Below are positions 1 through 10,548 of a DNA stretch of 64,000 nucleotides, in pieces. The position numbers and the translations under genes are program-made. This DNA is from Kalaharituber pfeilii. Taxonomy: Eukaryota > Ascomycota > Pezizomycetes > Pezizales > Pezizaceae. Location: positions 1 through 64,000 of the forward strand of contig WHUZ01000043.1 of the NCBI GenBank assembly GCA_015179045.1. The letters are read 5' to 3'. Below the pieces are notes generated by a model. The model had not been told where the DNA came from. It searched no databases and saw only the letters and a list, made by a program, of their open reading frames with translations. How positions within the stretch are numbered: the stretch's first letter is position 1; every line of letters begins with the position of its first letter.

Positions 1-513
1 TCAAAGTGATGACGGCAATGTACGTAACGGCCGGGCTATGTAACGTGTTTTCGCCTGACACTTAGTTCTGCAACAGGTTTTTAACCTAAACCAGCAAGCT
101 TTGACTCCATTGCTGCATATCAGGTAGTTTGGTAGCACAGGACATCTTAAATCCACCTCATGGACATATCCAATCTACACATCAAAGTTCCATCATCTGC
201 TTAAACTAGTTCTCTGCACTAGAAATAAACTCTTGAAAGCAGACTCAAGATATTCTTGGATAACCACGTCCAAAACGTCGAAGTTATGAATTCCGGCGGA
301 TCCATGATCTTGTGGACAGGGATACCGTTCGTTAAAAATCATGAAATCAAGCTAAGCAGGTAGTCTAAGAGCTCATAAACATCCTCCTCGTCATCCGAAT
401 CAAGCAACATGCACATCGCATGAATGTCGATGGGGGTGGTGACCGTCTGTTCGATTTTGGCCATTTTCGGAGGTGCTGGGCATGGTGATGTTGCAGATGT
501 GATATATGCAATG
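1..513. other. No gene recognised
   Basis: No convincing coding region, RNA gene or repeat boundary was found here. It is the left flank of the inverted-repeat element that starts near 514. Confidence 0.5.
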
Positions 514-740
514 GTAATGTGCCGGGCCATTCGTAACAAACGTTCCAGTGGCCACTGGTCCGGGCCAGTGGCCACTAGCCCGGACTACTCAATGGAACGC
601 TGGTTAGTGACTGGCCCGGGCCACTCAGAATTTGAATTTTCTTATTCTACCTACAATTCACCCTCTCAGACTCTCACACACACACTCGCGTGTCCACACA
701 TCCACTGTTTGAAAAAAACAACGTCACTAAAGACCCCTCC

Positions 741-801
741 CGCGCTGTCATGGCGAACAGCTGCAAGCGGGGTCACGTGAAAAAAAAAAAAAAAAAAAAA
801 A
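741..801 (+). mobile_element. Hairpin-only microretroposon, family A1
   Basis: The insert is about 35 nt of the family A 3' hairpin (contains GGCGAACAGCTGCAAGC and TCACGTGA) followed by poly(A). It lies between direct repeats AAAGACCCCTCC at 729-740 and 802-813. The host site is a unit of the minisatellite that follows. The 5' end sits at the hairpin base. Confidence 0.8.
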
Positions 802-1255
802 AAAGACCCCTCCTGGCCACAGGAAAAACAGCTCTACCAAGGGCCCCTCCAGCGACAGGAAAAACAGCTCCAACAAAGAACTCCTCCGACAGCAAAAAAA
901 AAAGCTCTACCAAGGACCCCTCCAGCGACAGGAAAAAACAGCTTCATCAAAGACCGTCTCCGGCGAAAAAAAAAAAAAAACAGCAGCAGCAAGGACCCCT
1001 CCGGCGACAGGAAAAAACAGCTTCATCAAGGACCCCCAGCGACAGGAAAAAACAGCTTTATCAAGGACCCCTTCAGCGACAGGAAAATCAGCTTCATCAA
1101 GGACCCCTCCGGCAACAGGGCATAAAAAAATACAGCTTCATGAATGACCCCCTCCGGCGACAGGAAAAACAGCTTCTGGCGAAAAAAAAAAAAATAGCTT
1201 CATAAAGTACTCCTCCGGCGATAGGGTAAAAAAAATACAGCTTCATATTTGCACG
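802..1255 (+). repeat. Minisatellite, about 37-41 bp unit, roughly 12 imperfect copies
   Basis: Tandem units read GACCCCTCCGGCGACAGG, then an A-rich run, then CAGCTTCATCAAG. Copies differ mainly in A-run length. Open frames across it follow from the repeat and are not considered genes. Confidence 0.85.
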
Positions 1256-2160
1256 CGCTCGAATACCTTATTCACAATTAAAGGCTGCAAAGGTGCATGA
1301 GTTGTAGTAGGTTGATTAAGAATACACACATGACATCGCCGAATAAGCCATAATACCTAGATTTCTAGTAGTTAGATTTTTAGTAGTTATTACTTATAAG
1401 ATATTAAAAAAATACCTAGTTCATCTTTATTAATACCACAGTAATGATTATTAATATGCCAATAAGTTTTATTTTTACCAGCATGAGCTAAAAGATTGCA
1501 ATGAATATCTTGAATAATGTCAAATGCTATAATAACCTTACAATGGTATTTATTTTAGGGAGGATTTGCTTTGTGCATTAAAACTCCGTCCTCATTAAAA
1601 AATTTCTAATTTGTTAATATCTTATCCAAATATCTCATTATAGGTTATACTTACCTTGGCAAGAGTTTTAGCATTATTTTCAGCTACTGAAGACACAGGC
1701 CATTCTGAATCATGACAGAAAATTCGGATTTCATGTAACTTCTGAGGTTCCATTCGATATCTATTTGTGTGATCCTGAGGTTGAATATATAGCTCGAATT
1801 TATGGTGAATTTCGGGTGTAAAAGGCTCCATAGGTAAAGATTGTCAAGGAATGAGGCTAAAATGTAATTACCAGTTTAGGTAAATAAGATAGGCTTGGCG
1901 TTGTATACTAGAGAAGTGTATGGAACAGAATGCGATATATGTAGAATACTGGGGACGAGGCTAGTAGAATACATTCAAAATACCGACAGTATGGAAAAAT
2001 ATCAAGTTTAAATACTTGAGTAAATAATCAAAAAAATAAACAAATGATCTAGACAATTACAATCCCGAACCTTCTAGTATTTTAACAGCCACCAACATAC
2101 CAACATTCTGTTGTAGTCCTGTGTGCAGAACAAAAAGGTCAATGCGTTGTACTAGTGTGT
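1256..2160. other. AT-rich interior of the inverted-repeat element, no gene recognised
   Basis: A 69-residue minus-strand open frame at 1622-1831 resembles no family I know. Nothing else is supported in this stretch. Confidence 0.4.
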
Positions 2161-2286
2161 GATCACGAACCAGCGTTCCGTTGAGTAGTCCGGGCCAGTG
2201 GCTACTGGAACGTTGTTACGAATGGCTCGGCACAGTAACATTGGTAACTTGGGAAGATCAGCTACCACCCTCTCTCATTTTCGGTC

Positions 2287-2343
2287 TTTTTTTTTTTTTT
2301 TTTAATATCATTACTCGCGTACCGCCCTATGGGCTATGGCGAG
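2287..2343 (-). mobile_element. Hairpin-only microretroposon, family B
   Basis: The + strand shows a T run followed by the reverse complement of the family B hairpin (CATTACTCGC ... GGGCTATGGCGAG). Direct repeats TCATTTTCGGTC flank it at 2275-2286 and 2344-2355. The insert is 57 bp with nothing 5' of the hairpin. Confidence 0.88.
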
Positions 2344-2554
2344 TCATTTTCGGTCAGTGGACTGACATGAGTTAACTGATGCAACGTTACGTAGCGCAAC
2401 AGTGACAACTACATAGCGGTTATCCGTTATGCTTTGTGCAACCACGAGTGGTGCCACATGATATAAGCGAAAACTCCTACTGGATTGTTTCATTACGAGC
2501 AAAAGCAACCTACTTCGTTCCGCAACTCTGATCAACGTGCGTGCGTAATGATGG

Positions 2555-2746
2555 TTTTTTTTTTTTCTTTTTTCTTTTTGAAGTATCATTACTCGCCTGC
2601 GCCCTTAGAACTATGGCGAGATTAATTACATAGGAAAAATAAAAGAAATAAAAACGTAAACCACAAGCCAAACCAGAGTGGGATCCACGGCTATCATGAT
2701 TGAGGTAGGTGGAGACAATGAAAACAAAGACAAAAATGAACCAAAA
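2555..2746 (-). mobile_element. 5'-truncated family B LINE tail
   Basis: A T-rich run precedes a family B hairpin at about 2585-2620, with upper stem GTTC/GGGC held by wobble pairs. The hairpin is followed by AT-rich DNA resembling the B 3' UTR (ATTAATTACAT also follows the hairpin at 47211). No target duplication could be fixed, so the outer limit is uncertain. Confidence 0.55.
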
Positions 2747-2758
2747 TCAAACAACATG

Positions 2759-2812
2759 CTCTCGCCATAGCCCCTAGGGCGGCATGCGAGTAATGATATA
2801 TTAAAAAGAAAA
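2759..2812 (+). mobile_element. Hairpin-only microretroposon, family B
   Basis: Arms CTCGC and GCGAG surround an upper stem AGCCC/GGGC, followed by TAATGATAT and an A-rich tail. Direct repeats AAACAACATG flank it at 2749-2758 and 2813-2822. The insert is 54 bp. Confidence 0.88.
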
Positions 2813-3098
2813 AAACAACATGGTGAATCAGGGTGACGCCCCTGGGTTTCTTTTGATAAAGATAGAAGAGGTAGTGGTCCAACAGTCCGAAGCCACTGAT
2901 CGAGATGTAGATGGCCTCTCCCATTAATATAAGCATGACCTGTGCCACCTTCGATGCAATCTGAGCCTCAGTGGTGCTTGGCTGTCCGCCTCGTTCCCTG
3001 TGTACACGACCACTGCGCTGGTGTTCTTTCCCTCCCTTAGTATAATTTCCTCGAAATGTCTCTGTCCAGTCACTTTTTCTGACTGGATGTAGGTAGGG

Positions 3099-3162
3099 GG
3101 GTTTTTTTTTTAAAAAAAATCACGTGACCCCACTTGCAGCTGTTCGCCATGGCAGGGCATGG
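3099..3162 (-). mobile_element. Hairpin-only microretroposon, family A1
   Basis: A T run and A run precede TCACGTGACCCC and GCTGTTCGCCATGGCAGGGC, the reverse complement of the family A1 hairpin. Short repeats AGGTAGGG flank it at 3091-3098 and 3163-3170. It sits inside the left arm of the 3.3 kb element; the right arm at 6236-6355 lacks the insert. Confidence 0.82.
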
Positions 3163-3302
3163 AGGTAGGGTAAGCGACGCTAACCCAGCTATATATGTAT
3201 TTCAACGTGACCGCCAATCTACTAGTACGTACAACCCATGCTCAGATCCTTGCCCACATTTATCTACGACAATGCCAGGCCACCTACTCCAATACTTGAA
3301 TA

Positions 3303-4044
3303 CAGACAAACCTGTCATATTGGATAAGGCTCGGGCCGAGAAATCTTGTGCAATATGACAGGTTATCCAGTATGACAGGTTGGAGTGCAGAGATCAATTT
3401 TCGAGGTAAATACATGCAAGAACAGATATCTACATGAATAAGAGACCATACAGGAGCAAAGTAAGCAGTAATGGAGCCTTGTTTCCAGAGATGCTTCAGG
3501 CTCAACAAAGTCATGTACTTTTCAAGCCGCAGAAGGCAAGTGCTGCTTGTTCGTCCTTCTGTGCTGTACTTCCTGTTGCTGATCAAACTACTTAATTGTG
3601 AACAATGAATTATATACTTCATGCAGCGAGACTGGTTTTAGTTCGTTGAATTCATCTTCTTCAAGGTGATCCTGATCCATTGGGTCTTCATCATTGGGGT
3701 CTGCCAGTTCTGGGCTGTAGGAATCCATTAAATGAGAGGCATACAATAGTAGTCCTCTCAACTACAAATCTACAAAAGAGACAGAAGCATGACTAGGATA
3801 AATAATCCTATCTGTTTGTCAATTTGGCAACCGAAATGAAAATTTCTATCACTAAGCACAATGATCCTTGCTAGCATTGGCACTATTCTATATGACAGGT
3901 CCAGTTACCAGTAAATCCGTGAAACCGGCCGGTGAAATTGTTATCCGTCCAATAAATGAAAATATCCAATAACTCCACAGTCCCAAATTCCGGCCGACAA
4001 AGTTTATGCAATATGACAGGTATCCAATATGACAGGTTTGTCTG
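3303..4044 (-). mobile_element. Pogo/Fot1-like element, 742 bp, TA target site
   Basis: Inverted ends CAGACAAACCTGTCATATTGG (left) and its reverse complement (right) are flanked by TA at 3301-3302 and 4045-4046. CTGTCATATTG motifs repeat subterminally. An acidic minus-strand reading frame begins at an ATG near 3730 (reads MDSYSPELADPNDEDP) and resembles the acidic C-terminal tail of pogo/Fot1 transposases, but no DDE region remains. Probably a deletion derivative. Confidence 0.7.
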
Positions 4045-4059
4045 TATCTACTTCGGCAT

Positions 4060-4300
4060 TGTCCTGCATGAGTGCAGAACAATAACATCCTGAGTGTGGT
4101 TGTCTGCAGTGTCATGACTGTCATCACGCTCCTGAATTCCTTGATATTCCGGTGTTTCAGTCACTCTCCTCCGTCAAGTCACTTTCCTCCATGAACTTTC
4201 ACGTGCTTCAGGCACTTTCAGCCGTGAGTGCAGACTGACAGCATCCCGAGTGTGATTTTCAGCAATGTCATGTTCTTGAATACGGTGCCACTTGCTATTG
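4060..4300 (-). pseudogene. Relic of a repeat-containing ORF related to 23698-24110
   Basis: The minus strand encodes fragments such as ADNHTQDVIVLHS and AENHTRDAVSLHS, matching the repeated protein unit at 23698-24110, with stops and frame changes between them. Function unknown. It lies inside the 3.3 kb element between the two pogo-like insertions and may be what remains of that element's own gene. Confidence 0.45.
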
Positions 4301-4842
4301 AAATCACGAAGCCTTGAGATAATGCATAAGCTTGTAGTCAGGGTCTCGCAGTACTCAGGTTTAGCCCATTCCCCCCTTCTCTAGCCTTTTCAAATATTCA
4401 GCCTACATAGCAGCAATGATTTCACGAGAACGTAGGAGTGATGCAGACATTGTCATCAATTTGAAAATACGTGGGTATGAAGCGAGCCGATGTGACGCGA
4501 GGCAATGCGAGGCGAGGCGAGGCGATGTGAGGTAAGGCAGTACAGTCAGACCTTGCTATAATGAACCTCGCTATAGTGAAAACCTTGCTCTAATGAACCT
4601 CGCTATAGTGAAAACCTTGCTCTAATGAACACACCACGCTCTCGGACCATCCCCATACAATTTGACCTTGCTATAATGAAATCACACCAAATAGTGTAAT
4701 GAAAAAAAATCTAGAGGAAGTTATTTTTATCTACATACAAATTGTTCTTGCTATAATGAAAAGATGCTCATGAAACCCATAGAAACCCGCCTGCTACTGC
4801 CTTGCCTCCTGCGCACCAGTGATTCTTGAGCAGCCCAGAAAA

Positions 4843-5597
4843 GTGCAGTCCAGAAAGCAGGAAAAACTGGCAAGGCAAGAACCGCAGACCTAGCGCGGGT
4901 GATAGAGCTGATTGCAGAGAGGCGGCGGAGGCTAAGGAAGGCGGATGCAGTGAAGCTGGCATGGGTCAAGGCCCACGTAGGGATAGAAGGCAATGAGAAG
5001 GCGGATGAGTTGGCCAAAGAAGGGGCCAAGGGCATGAGGTATGATGGGCAGGCCACTGAGGGTGGGCTGCGTCAAGAGTTAGTTCGAAAAAGAAAAGAGG
5101 AGAGGGAGTGTGCAGGGTTTGGGAAGGGCAAATTCGTAAAGTGGGGCAGGAGAGCACTCACAAATTACACTTGGCTGCGGACTGGAAAAGGCGGAGCTAT
5201 GTGGAGGAGGATGGTCAGTGGCGAGAAGGTACAATGCACATGTGGTGAGGCATGGAGTGCTGAGCATGTGGTGTTCAGATGCACAGAACTGGAGCGGCCC
5301 CAGAGGAAGAACAAAAATGGGGCACATGTCACCTGGCAGTCCTGGGAGGACCTAGAGGAGAAAGGATGGAAGCAAGAAGGTGTGGAAGGTGACCCGGTCG
5401 AGTACTGGTTTGCCTGCCTCGATCTAGGGTAGGCAGGGACCGGGGGACGGAGGGCACTGGGTGCTCAAGGGTGTATGTAGATTCCGTAGTTAGTTGTCTC
5501 AAACCTGGCCCGGGTATATGAGTCCCTGCCATAGGCTGGTAGCCTGTATACAGTATGCGGGGTTACGTGAATAAAAAAAAAAAAAAAAAAAAAAAAA
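4843..5597 (+). mobile_element. 5'-truncated family A LINE with TSD
   Basis: Direct repeats AGCCCAGAAAA at 4832-4842 and 5598-5608 flank an insert made of the end of LINE ORF2, a 3' UTR, the family A2 hairpin (CCCTGCCATAGGC ... GCCTGTAT ... GCGGGG, then TTACGTGA) and poly(A). This is target-primed reverse transcription with 5' truncation. Confidence 0.9.
4845..5432 (+). CDS. LINE ORF2 C-terminus: RNase H end and CCHC region (family A)
   Basis: This partial frame is open from the insertion boundary to a TAG at 5430-5432, about 195 codons. The RNase H signature is VKAHVGIEGNEKADELAKEGA. A C-terminal cysteine/histidine cluster follows: C-T-C-G-E-A-W-S-A-E-H-V-V-F-R-C. Both are typical of Tad-like non-LTR elements, where RNase H degrades the RNA template strand and the CCHC region binds nucleic acid. 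The reverse transcriptase is missing because of 5' truncation. The frame has no internal stop, so the copy is fairly young. Not functional on its own. Confidence 0.85.
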   Translation, partial: AVQKAGKTGKARTADLARVIELIAERRRRLRKADAVKLAWVKAHVGIEGNEKADELAKEGAKGMRYDGQATEGGLRQELVRKRKEERECAGFGKGKFVKWGRRALTNYTWLRTGKGGAMWRRMVSGEKVQCTCGEAWSAEHVVFRCTELERPQRKNKNGAHVTWQSWEDLEEKGWKQEGVEGDPVEYWFACLDLG

Positions 5598-7024
5598 AGC
5601 CCAGAAAACAGCAACTACGTCACTAAGCACTAGAGGTTAGTTTAAACCAAGTTATGAGTGTCTGTTGCTTCCGGGTATATTTGCTGGTATAATTGTCGCC
5701 GCTGGCTAGTAGATATCTCGACTGTTAGAGCTCTGATCACGGAAGTCAATCTACAGTGACCCTGAAAAGTCTTGGCAATATTGGGGCAAGTGTATCATGC
5801 AAGCCTAATCCCCAAGACCTTTTACGGGTCACTATACTATTGATTTACTTTTGATTTATATTTTTCTCCCACTATCACTGCTCCTTACATTTCTATTTCC
5901 ATTCCTAATTATCACTACCACCACCGTCCCATTCGAATTGATTTCTTAATGTGGCTATTTCCATTCCTAGTAAGTCTTAATTAGTAGCCAAGCTCACGAA
6001 CTCAGCTCGAATTCAGCTGCCAAGACTATATGACTAATTTTCCACCATTTTCTATACTGGAAACCTTGCTATAGTGAAAACAAAGGGCCGAATTTTATGT
6101 ATTCATTATAGCAAGGTCCTGTAGGAGGCGAGAATGTGTGAGCTGAAGCAATACCAGTGGGTAGAGGTGAGGTGAGGTAGCATCAGAAGTATCGATCAAT
6201 TTTTTTTTTCCAACGGTGTCAATCTATCCTTGGATGGATCTGAGTATGGGTTGTACGTACTAATAGATTGGCGGTCGCTTTAAATACATATATAGCTAGC
6301 GTCGCTTACCCTACCTGCATCCAGTCAGAAAAGTGACTGGACAGAGACATTTCGGAATTTCCTTTCTCTTCAACCAGCGAATTCCTACAATATTTCCTAT
6401 GTACCAATTTGCAGGTTCCAGCCACTCCTGAACAGCTCCTAATTTCTTCCTCAGAGCCACTCCGTGTACTACAAGTTTCATCCCATAGTGCTGAGTGTTG
6501 AAGTGGCGGTAGTCCTGGCGGTGGCGGTAGGTAGGGAAGGGAGCGGGTAACCGAGGGGGTGGGGGCTCTAGGTGAGGTGGCCATAGGTGGGGACAGCAAG
6601 GGGGTGACTAAGCAAGGGGGTGACTGTAATGCCGATTTTTGGAGTAGAAGGGGGGAGGGTGTTGGTGTGGCCGGAGCAACATGACCAGATCTCGCTATCT
6701 CTTTGGCTGCTCTGTCGCATAGCTGTCGCTTCCTCGACATTTTTTTGAGGTCTGGGACGTATTCAGAGATTGTGGACACTGTTGAGGTTTCCGGAGGTTG
6801 TATCTGTTCACCTTAGGGGATGGATCCACTGAATGTAGCACTGTTACGGAGCTCGTTAATACCTGAGCCAGCTCTGGTCTTGGCTCCACATCCAAGCAGC
6901 ATGTGTATTCGAAATGTAGTAAAATATAGATAATGGGCATACGATAAAACTAAATTCCTTGATGATCTATCAAATACAAGACGACGCTTCCAGACCCATA
7001 TAAATACACAGAGAAACACGAAGT

Positions 7025-7260
7025 TGCATACAAAGCCATGAGCCACAATAGCTAAGTGTTCGGTCTGCTAAGTATGGAGGGCACACGGCCTCACCTTGTA
7101 TGCTCAGGCTCAAATCATTGCCCCTACGGACATCCGACCGTGCAAGCCCACTCCGATGGGATCGGCGATCATGTCCGACCGGTCATTGCATGTCACTCCG
7201 GACAGTGCCACCGATCTCTCGGACTGCCAGGCGCGGCCAATATGCCTTAGCTAGTCATGG
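7025..7260 (+). repeat. Dispersed repeat, direct copy at about 23400-23645
   Basis: About 240 bp is shared with 23400-23645 at high identity (both contain AATAGCTAAGTGTTCGG and GCCTTAGCTAGTCATGGTTC). No coding capacity was recognised. The boundaries were read by eye. Confidence 0.75.
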
Positions 7261-7314
7261 TTCCCAACACGAAGATCAGCTCCTGCTTCTGCTGCTCCGG
7301 CGGTGGTAGCTCAC

Positions 7315-8400
7315 ATGTAGGAGCTATCTCGGCAACCATATCCACCGAGTTGCAGTCCATGCCCTCACCTGTGCCCAGTGGCATTTCGACCCACAGGTTT
7401 AACATTTCATGACTAGTGGTTCTGTAGCATGGTGGTGATCCCGAAGCTTTGAGCATTGAAACCCCTGGGACCGGCACTGGGTTTAGAACCGTCCTGCCGA
7501 GCCTTCTAAGCCTCCTACAGCTTAGAGACTACCGCTCAGAAGTTTTTGGGCTTCCTTCCGGCTGCCAAGGTTAGTCCTCTTGGATAGAGGTGCATGTACT
7601 CTCAGTGACCAGTCCTCTACCTAACTAACCAATGCGCCTGCGGGAGAGCTCCATCTATGCAAAGTTGGTGCCGCACATTCTAGACACCTATTATGTACTG
7701 TTGCATCGCCACCGAAAAGCGCAGCACCATGAGGAAAAAAATTCGCTATTGGCTCACTGCAACATTCACGTGGAAGCCATACCTTGGCAGCAACAACGCC
7801 AGAGTTCCCCCCTACGCCAAGGTACCCACCTCCACGGATATCGACCCCCGAGCGAAGCGAGTGGGGTCCTCCCTTAAGTATCTCTGTCTATGAGACGGTT
7901 TGACGGGGGGGGGGGGGGTCACCTCCCTCACCGCTCGCTGCAGTGCGCCTCACGGTCGGGAGGCGGTTCACTGCTTGTCAGAATAGTACTGCACATTCTG
8001 GTGACGTCCAGCTTTGCAAATCCATTTTTTTTTTTTTTTTTTTTTAATTCCATTACTCGCATGCCGCCCTGTGGGCTATGGCGAGGTATATATATAAAGA
8101 CTAACTAACCAAGGAAAAAAGCACTAAGTACAGGTATTTGGACCGGGGTCCGAGCCTATCTATTCCCTTTTCCTGTTTGGCTCGTACCTCTCCGATCTCA
8201 GCCACTTCCCCCCGAGTCTGACTTTCCCAGTCTCCACCCTTGTCTTTGTGTATACCACTTGCAAATCCATTCTGCCCTGGCTATGCACACCCAATCCTGC
8301 ACATTCCAGTCACTCAACCTAGCCACTCTGGTGACTACAGGTGACCTGTCTCTCACACTAGCACTTGCACATATGGGCCAGGTCGTTAACCTGGTAGCAA
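7315..8400 (+). repeat. Dispersed repeat, direct copy at about 54495-55090
   Basis: Segments 7320-7660 and 8261-8400 align with 54500-55085 (both contain AACATTTCATGACTAGTGG and CTCTACCTAACTAACCAATG). This copy has two extra inserts: about 350 bp of unidentified DNA between 7667 and 8013, and a family B tail at 8027-8258. No gene recognised. Confidence 0.7.
8027..8258 (-). mobile_element. 5'-truncated family B LINE 3' UTR
   Basis: Direct repeats TTGCAAATCCATT flank it at 8014-8026 and 8259-8271. The insert has poly(T), the B hairpin (reverse complement) and about 170 bp of 3' UTR. The related repeat near 54955 is uninterrupted here, which serves as an empty-site comparison. Confidence 0.88.
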
Positions 8401-8408
8401 GAGTCGGT

Positions 8409-8467
8409 CACTCGCCATAGCCTACCAGGCGGCATGCGAGTAATGATATATAAAAAAAAAAAAAAAA
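8409..8467 (+). mobile_element. Hairpin-only microretroposon, family B
   Basis: Direct repeats AAGAGTCGGT flank it at 8399-8408 and 8468-8477. Arms CTCGC/GCGAG are kept and the upper stem is AGCCT/AGGC, a compensatory change from GCCC/GGGC. The insert is 59 bp. Confidence 0.9.
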
Positions 8468-8639
8468 AAGAGTCGGTTAGTTTTAGGAAGTATGTCCGCG
8501 CAGAATGATGGGGATTAACCGATAACTACTACTATCTTAGGCTATAGATCAATCAAGGCATCCTTATACACGACAGGCTTACGGATACTGGCCAAAACGA
8601 ACAATGCTGGCGCAGGAGCAGCGATAAATGCAGAATTTT

Positions 8640-9890
8640 GACTTCACGCGTGGGTCATTCATTACTCCAGGCCAGTTTCTTCAGAACTCGGACCACCAGC
8701 CTGGGCCATTGATCGACGGCCTGGTTAGATGACTGGCCCGTAACATAATCTTGCTTACCGCTGATCACTATGGAGGGTCAACTGACATGCAGAGTGCTAG
8801 AAGCATCAGTCCATTTACAGTGCATGATTTCTTAACTAACAGGAATAGTGCTATGAACATTTTCATTAATTTCGTGTTGATGCGCCTTGTCGCCTGGGTT
8901 TCTATGGCCCAATTTTCACATTCCACATCAGGATAACGAGAAGGTGAACGAGTACGTAGGCTCTTCCTGCAGTCACATCGCTGAGTAATACATCCTCCTC
9001 GACAGAAATAGTTTCCTAAGAGCAAATTACTAACTTGGGAAGTGTTGTGATGTTGAGACAAAGTGGTGACAGTGAACATCTTGAAACACCTGTAAATATT
9101 TAGGATGTTATATACTTAATGAGGCCATTCACCAAGATAGACAATAGGAGCAGCTACAGTTTGGTTGTCTTAGAGCAGCGATGAATGCAAAATTTCCCCT
9201 TAGTATGCAGGGTATTTTTCAGAATTGGTATTAGTAGCCCGGGCCAGTAGGAACAAATATGGATGGCCCGGGCCACTCATGTCGGAATCTGGACCGCTGG
9301 CCAGGCCATCCACTTTCGCGTGCAAGAAATGCCTGGGCCGGGTCAGGCATGAGTGGCCCGGTAAGATGGCTGGCCGCGAACAGTTATGTGATTTAAAGAA
9401 TGTATGCATGTCAGTTAAGAAATGATGTACTGTAAAGCGGCAGTATCTCTACTGATGGATCTGATGATGCATTGTGGGCTGTTTTTGGTCTTTCATTCTT
9501 GTAAATTGATCAGTGGCCCATCCCAGTGGTGAGCAGCCCAGTTACCCACTGGCCTGGGCCACTGATGACTGGTCCGGGCCACCATAAGATGATTGGCCCC
9601 GAAAAGGTCCATTCATTCGTCCGCGGACTGGCCTAAGCATTCATCCCGACGATGGATTCCCCGGGCAACTGATTACAGAATCCGGACTTTTGGGACGGAC
9701 CATTCATTCTAGTAATATATCCCTGCCATAGGCCAGTAGCCTGTATGCGGGGTTACGTGACCCCCCCCCAAAAAAAAAAAAAAAATTCATTCTAGTATGG
9801 ACAGCTCGTGCCACTCACTTTTGTGAGGTAGAAATGACTTGTCCGGGCGCTCATCAGTAGCCCGATTAGATTGCTGGCCCCAAACCTACA
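8640..9890. repeat. Degenerate GC-rich repeat cluster (GGCCCGGGCCACT motifs)
   Basis: Motifs such as GGCCCGGGCCACTCA, GGCCTGGGCCACTGATG and GATTGGCCCC recur in both orientations, related to the arms at 514-611 and 2161-2239. The arrangement suggests decayed copies of the same inverted-repeat family. No gene recognised. Confidence 0.5.
9715..9784 (+). mobile_element. Hairpin-only microretroposon, family A2
   Basis: Direct repeats ATTCATTCTAGTA flank it at 9702-9714 and 9785-9797. The hairpin CCCTGC ... GCGGGG has an inner stem AGGC/GCCT, then TTACGTGA, a C run and an A run. The insert is 70 bp. Confidence 0.9.
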
Positions 9891-10155
9891 TCGGTAAACC
9901 ATGCAACTCCTGAACCTTGTGTTAATCTCAACCCCATTTTGCGTGTGAAACTGGCCTTCAAACCTTCAAGTATTCGATCCATGAATACCTTTTAAACGAT
10001 GATCCGCAGCGACAAGCTCTCATACAACTGCAGTTGCAGTATCTATCCATCATCGGTTTAATGCATTTAGCAGTTAAAAAGTTACATTATCAGACCCACA
10101 ATGATTCATTTAAGACGAGCTGAAAGCATGGACGTCTTCAGCTCGATTTAGTGAA

Positions 10156-10396
10156 AGTCGTCACTCCGCATTTCTTTTTTTTTTTTTTTTAAAAAATTTC
10201 ACGTGACCCCGCATGCGGCTGTTCGCCATGGCAGGGCCACTCCGCATTTCCGCACGCATCTAGAGGGGTGCTGCATAAGAGTCTGTACACAGTGTGGAAG
10301 TGATGATCTATTTCACTGTAGTTGCTGCAGATTGCACCATCTTGCTCATGTTGGAGACCTGCGATGGCGAACAGCTGCAAGTGGGGCTATGTGAAT
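10156..10396 (+). mobile_element. 5'-truncated family A1 LINE end, nearly without poly(A)
   Basis: Repeats TTTAGTGAA flank it (10147-10155 and 10397-10405). The 3' end is the A1 hairpin ending GCTATGTGAA, with almost no poly(A). A second, minimal A1 insertion lies inside it at 10175-10237. Confidence 0.65.
10175..10237 (-). mobile_element. Hairpin-only microretroposon, family A1 (nested)
   Basis: Perfect 13-bp repeats CACTCCGCATTTC flank it at 10162-10174 and 10238-10250. The insert is T/A runs plus the reverse complement of the A1 hairpin, 63 bp, opposite in strand to the older A1 copy it interrupts. Confidence 0.9.
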
Positions 10397-10405
10397 TTTA
10401 GTGAA

Positions 10406-10517
10406 GGATAAAAAGCGCCTGACACTTTGCAAAACATCAAAGAAGGACCAATCACATGAAAACGCCGATTAATCGACAAGGTGTTATGGATACGATGACC
10501 ATAGACGCTTCTAGTTT

Positions 10518-10548
<31 letters not shown>

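Larger units (their letters stand above)
514..2239. mobile_element. Inverted-repeat element with GC-rich arms (nonautonomous DNA transposon?)
   Basis: The left arm (about 514-611) and right arm (about 2161-2239) are inverted copies. Both contain GCCATTCGTAACA, the motif ACGTTCCAGT and GGAACGCTGGTT. The left arm has an extra copy of a roughly 20 bp GGCCACTGG-type unit. Flanks look like CAATGGTAA and CATTGGTAA, which would be a 9-bp target duplication with one mismatch, but the boundary is uncertain. The interior holds a family A hairpin insertion, a minisatellite and AT-rich DNA with no recognisable transposase. The superfamily is unknown. Confidence 0.6.
4543..6121. mobile_element. Pogo-like element with nested LINE, TA target site
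   Basis: The left end CAGTCAGACCTTGCTATAAT and right end (reverse complement CAGGACCTTGCTATAAT) are flanked by TA at 4541-4542 and 6122-6123. Subterminal CTCGCTATAGTGAAAACC motifs repeat. The same CTTGCTATAA(C/T)GAA signature ends the element at 53697-54397. No transposase frame survives. A family A LINE fragment occupies 4843-5597. Confidence 0.75.
3052..6355. mobile_element. DNA transposon with 8-bp target duplication, unknown superfamily
   Basis: Terminal inverted repeats begin CGAAATGTCTCTGTCCAG (left, 3052) and CCGAAATGTCTCTGTCCAG (right, reverse complement ending 6355). Homology of the arms extends over about 120-200 bp (right arm about 6236-6355). Perfect 8-bp repeats AATTTCCT flank it at 3044-3051 and 6356-6363. 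The length of 3.3 kb includes two pogo-like elements and a LINE. A related single copy lies near 23090. An 8-bp TSD fits hAT, P or KDZ elements, but the ends lack a hAT-type CAGTG or TAGNG start. Confidence 0.75.
2747..6812 (-). pseudogene. Unidentified minus-strand ORF split by a 3.3 kb transposon
   Basis: Two open stretches, 6364-6812 (N-terminal part) and 2747-3043 (C-terminal part), join in frame if the element at 3052-6355 and one copy of its 8-bp duplication are removed. The join keeps about 230 codons open and ends at a TGA at 2747-2749, once the microretroposon at 2759-2812 is also discounted. The first ATG is at 6740. The N-terminal half is rich in proline and serine (LPPPPG); the C-terminal half has a hydrophobic stretch around ISGFGLLDHYLFYLY. 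I do not recognise the family. It could be a host gene or an older transposon ORF. That two insertions lie in an otherwise open frame argues it was coding recently. Confidence 0.5.

Noticed and set aside
690..1205. 171-residue lysine/glutamine-rich open frame
   Set aside because: It is the translation of a 37-41 bp minisatellite and poly(A) runs; composition comes from the repeat.
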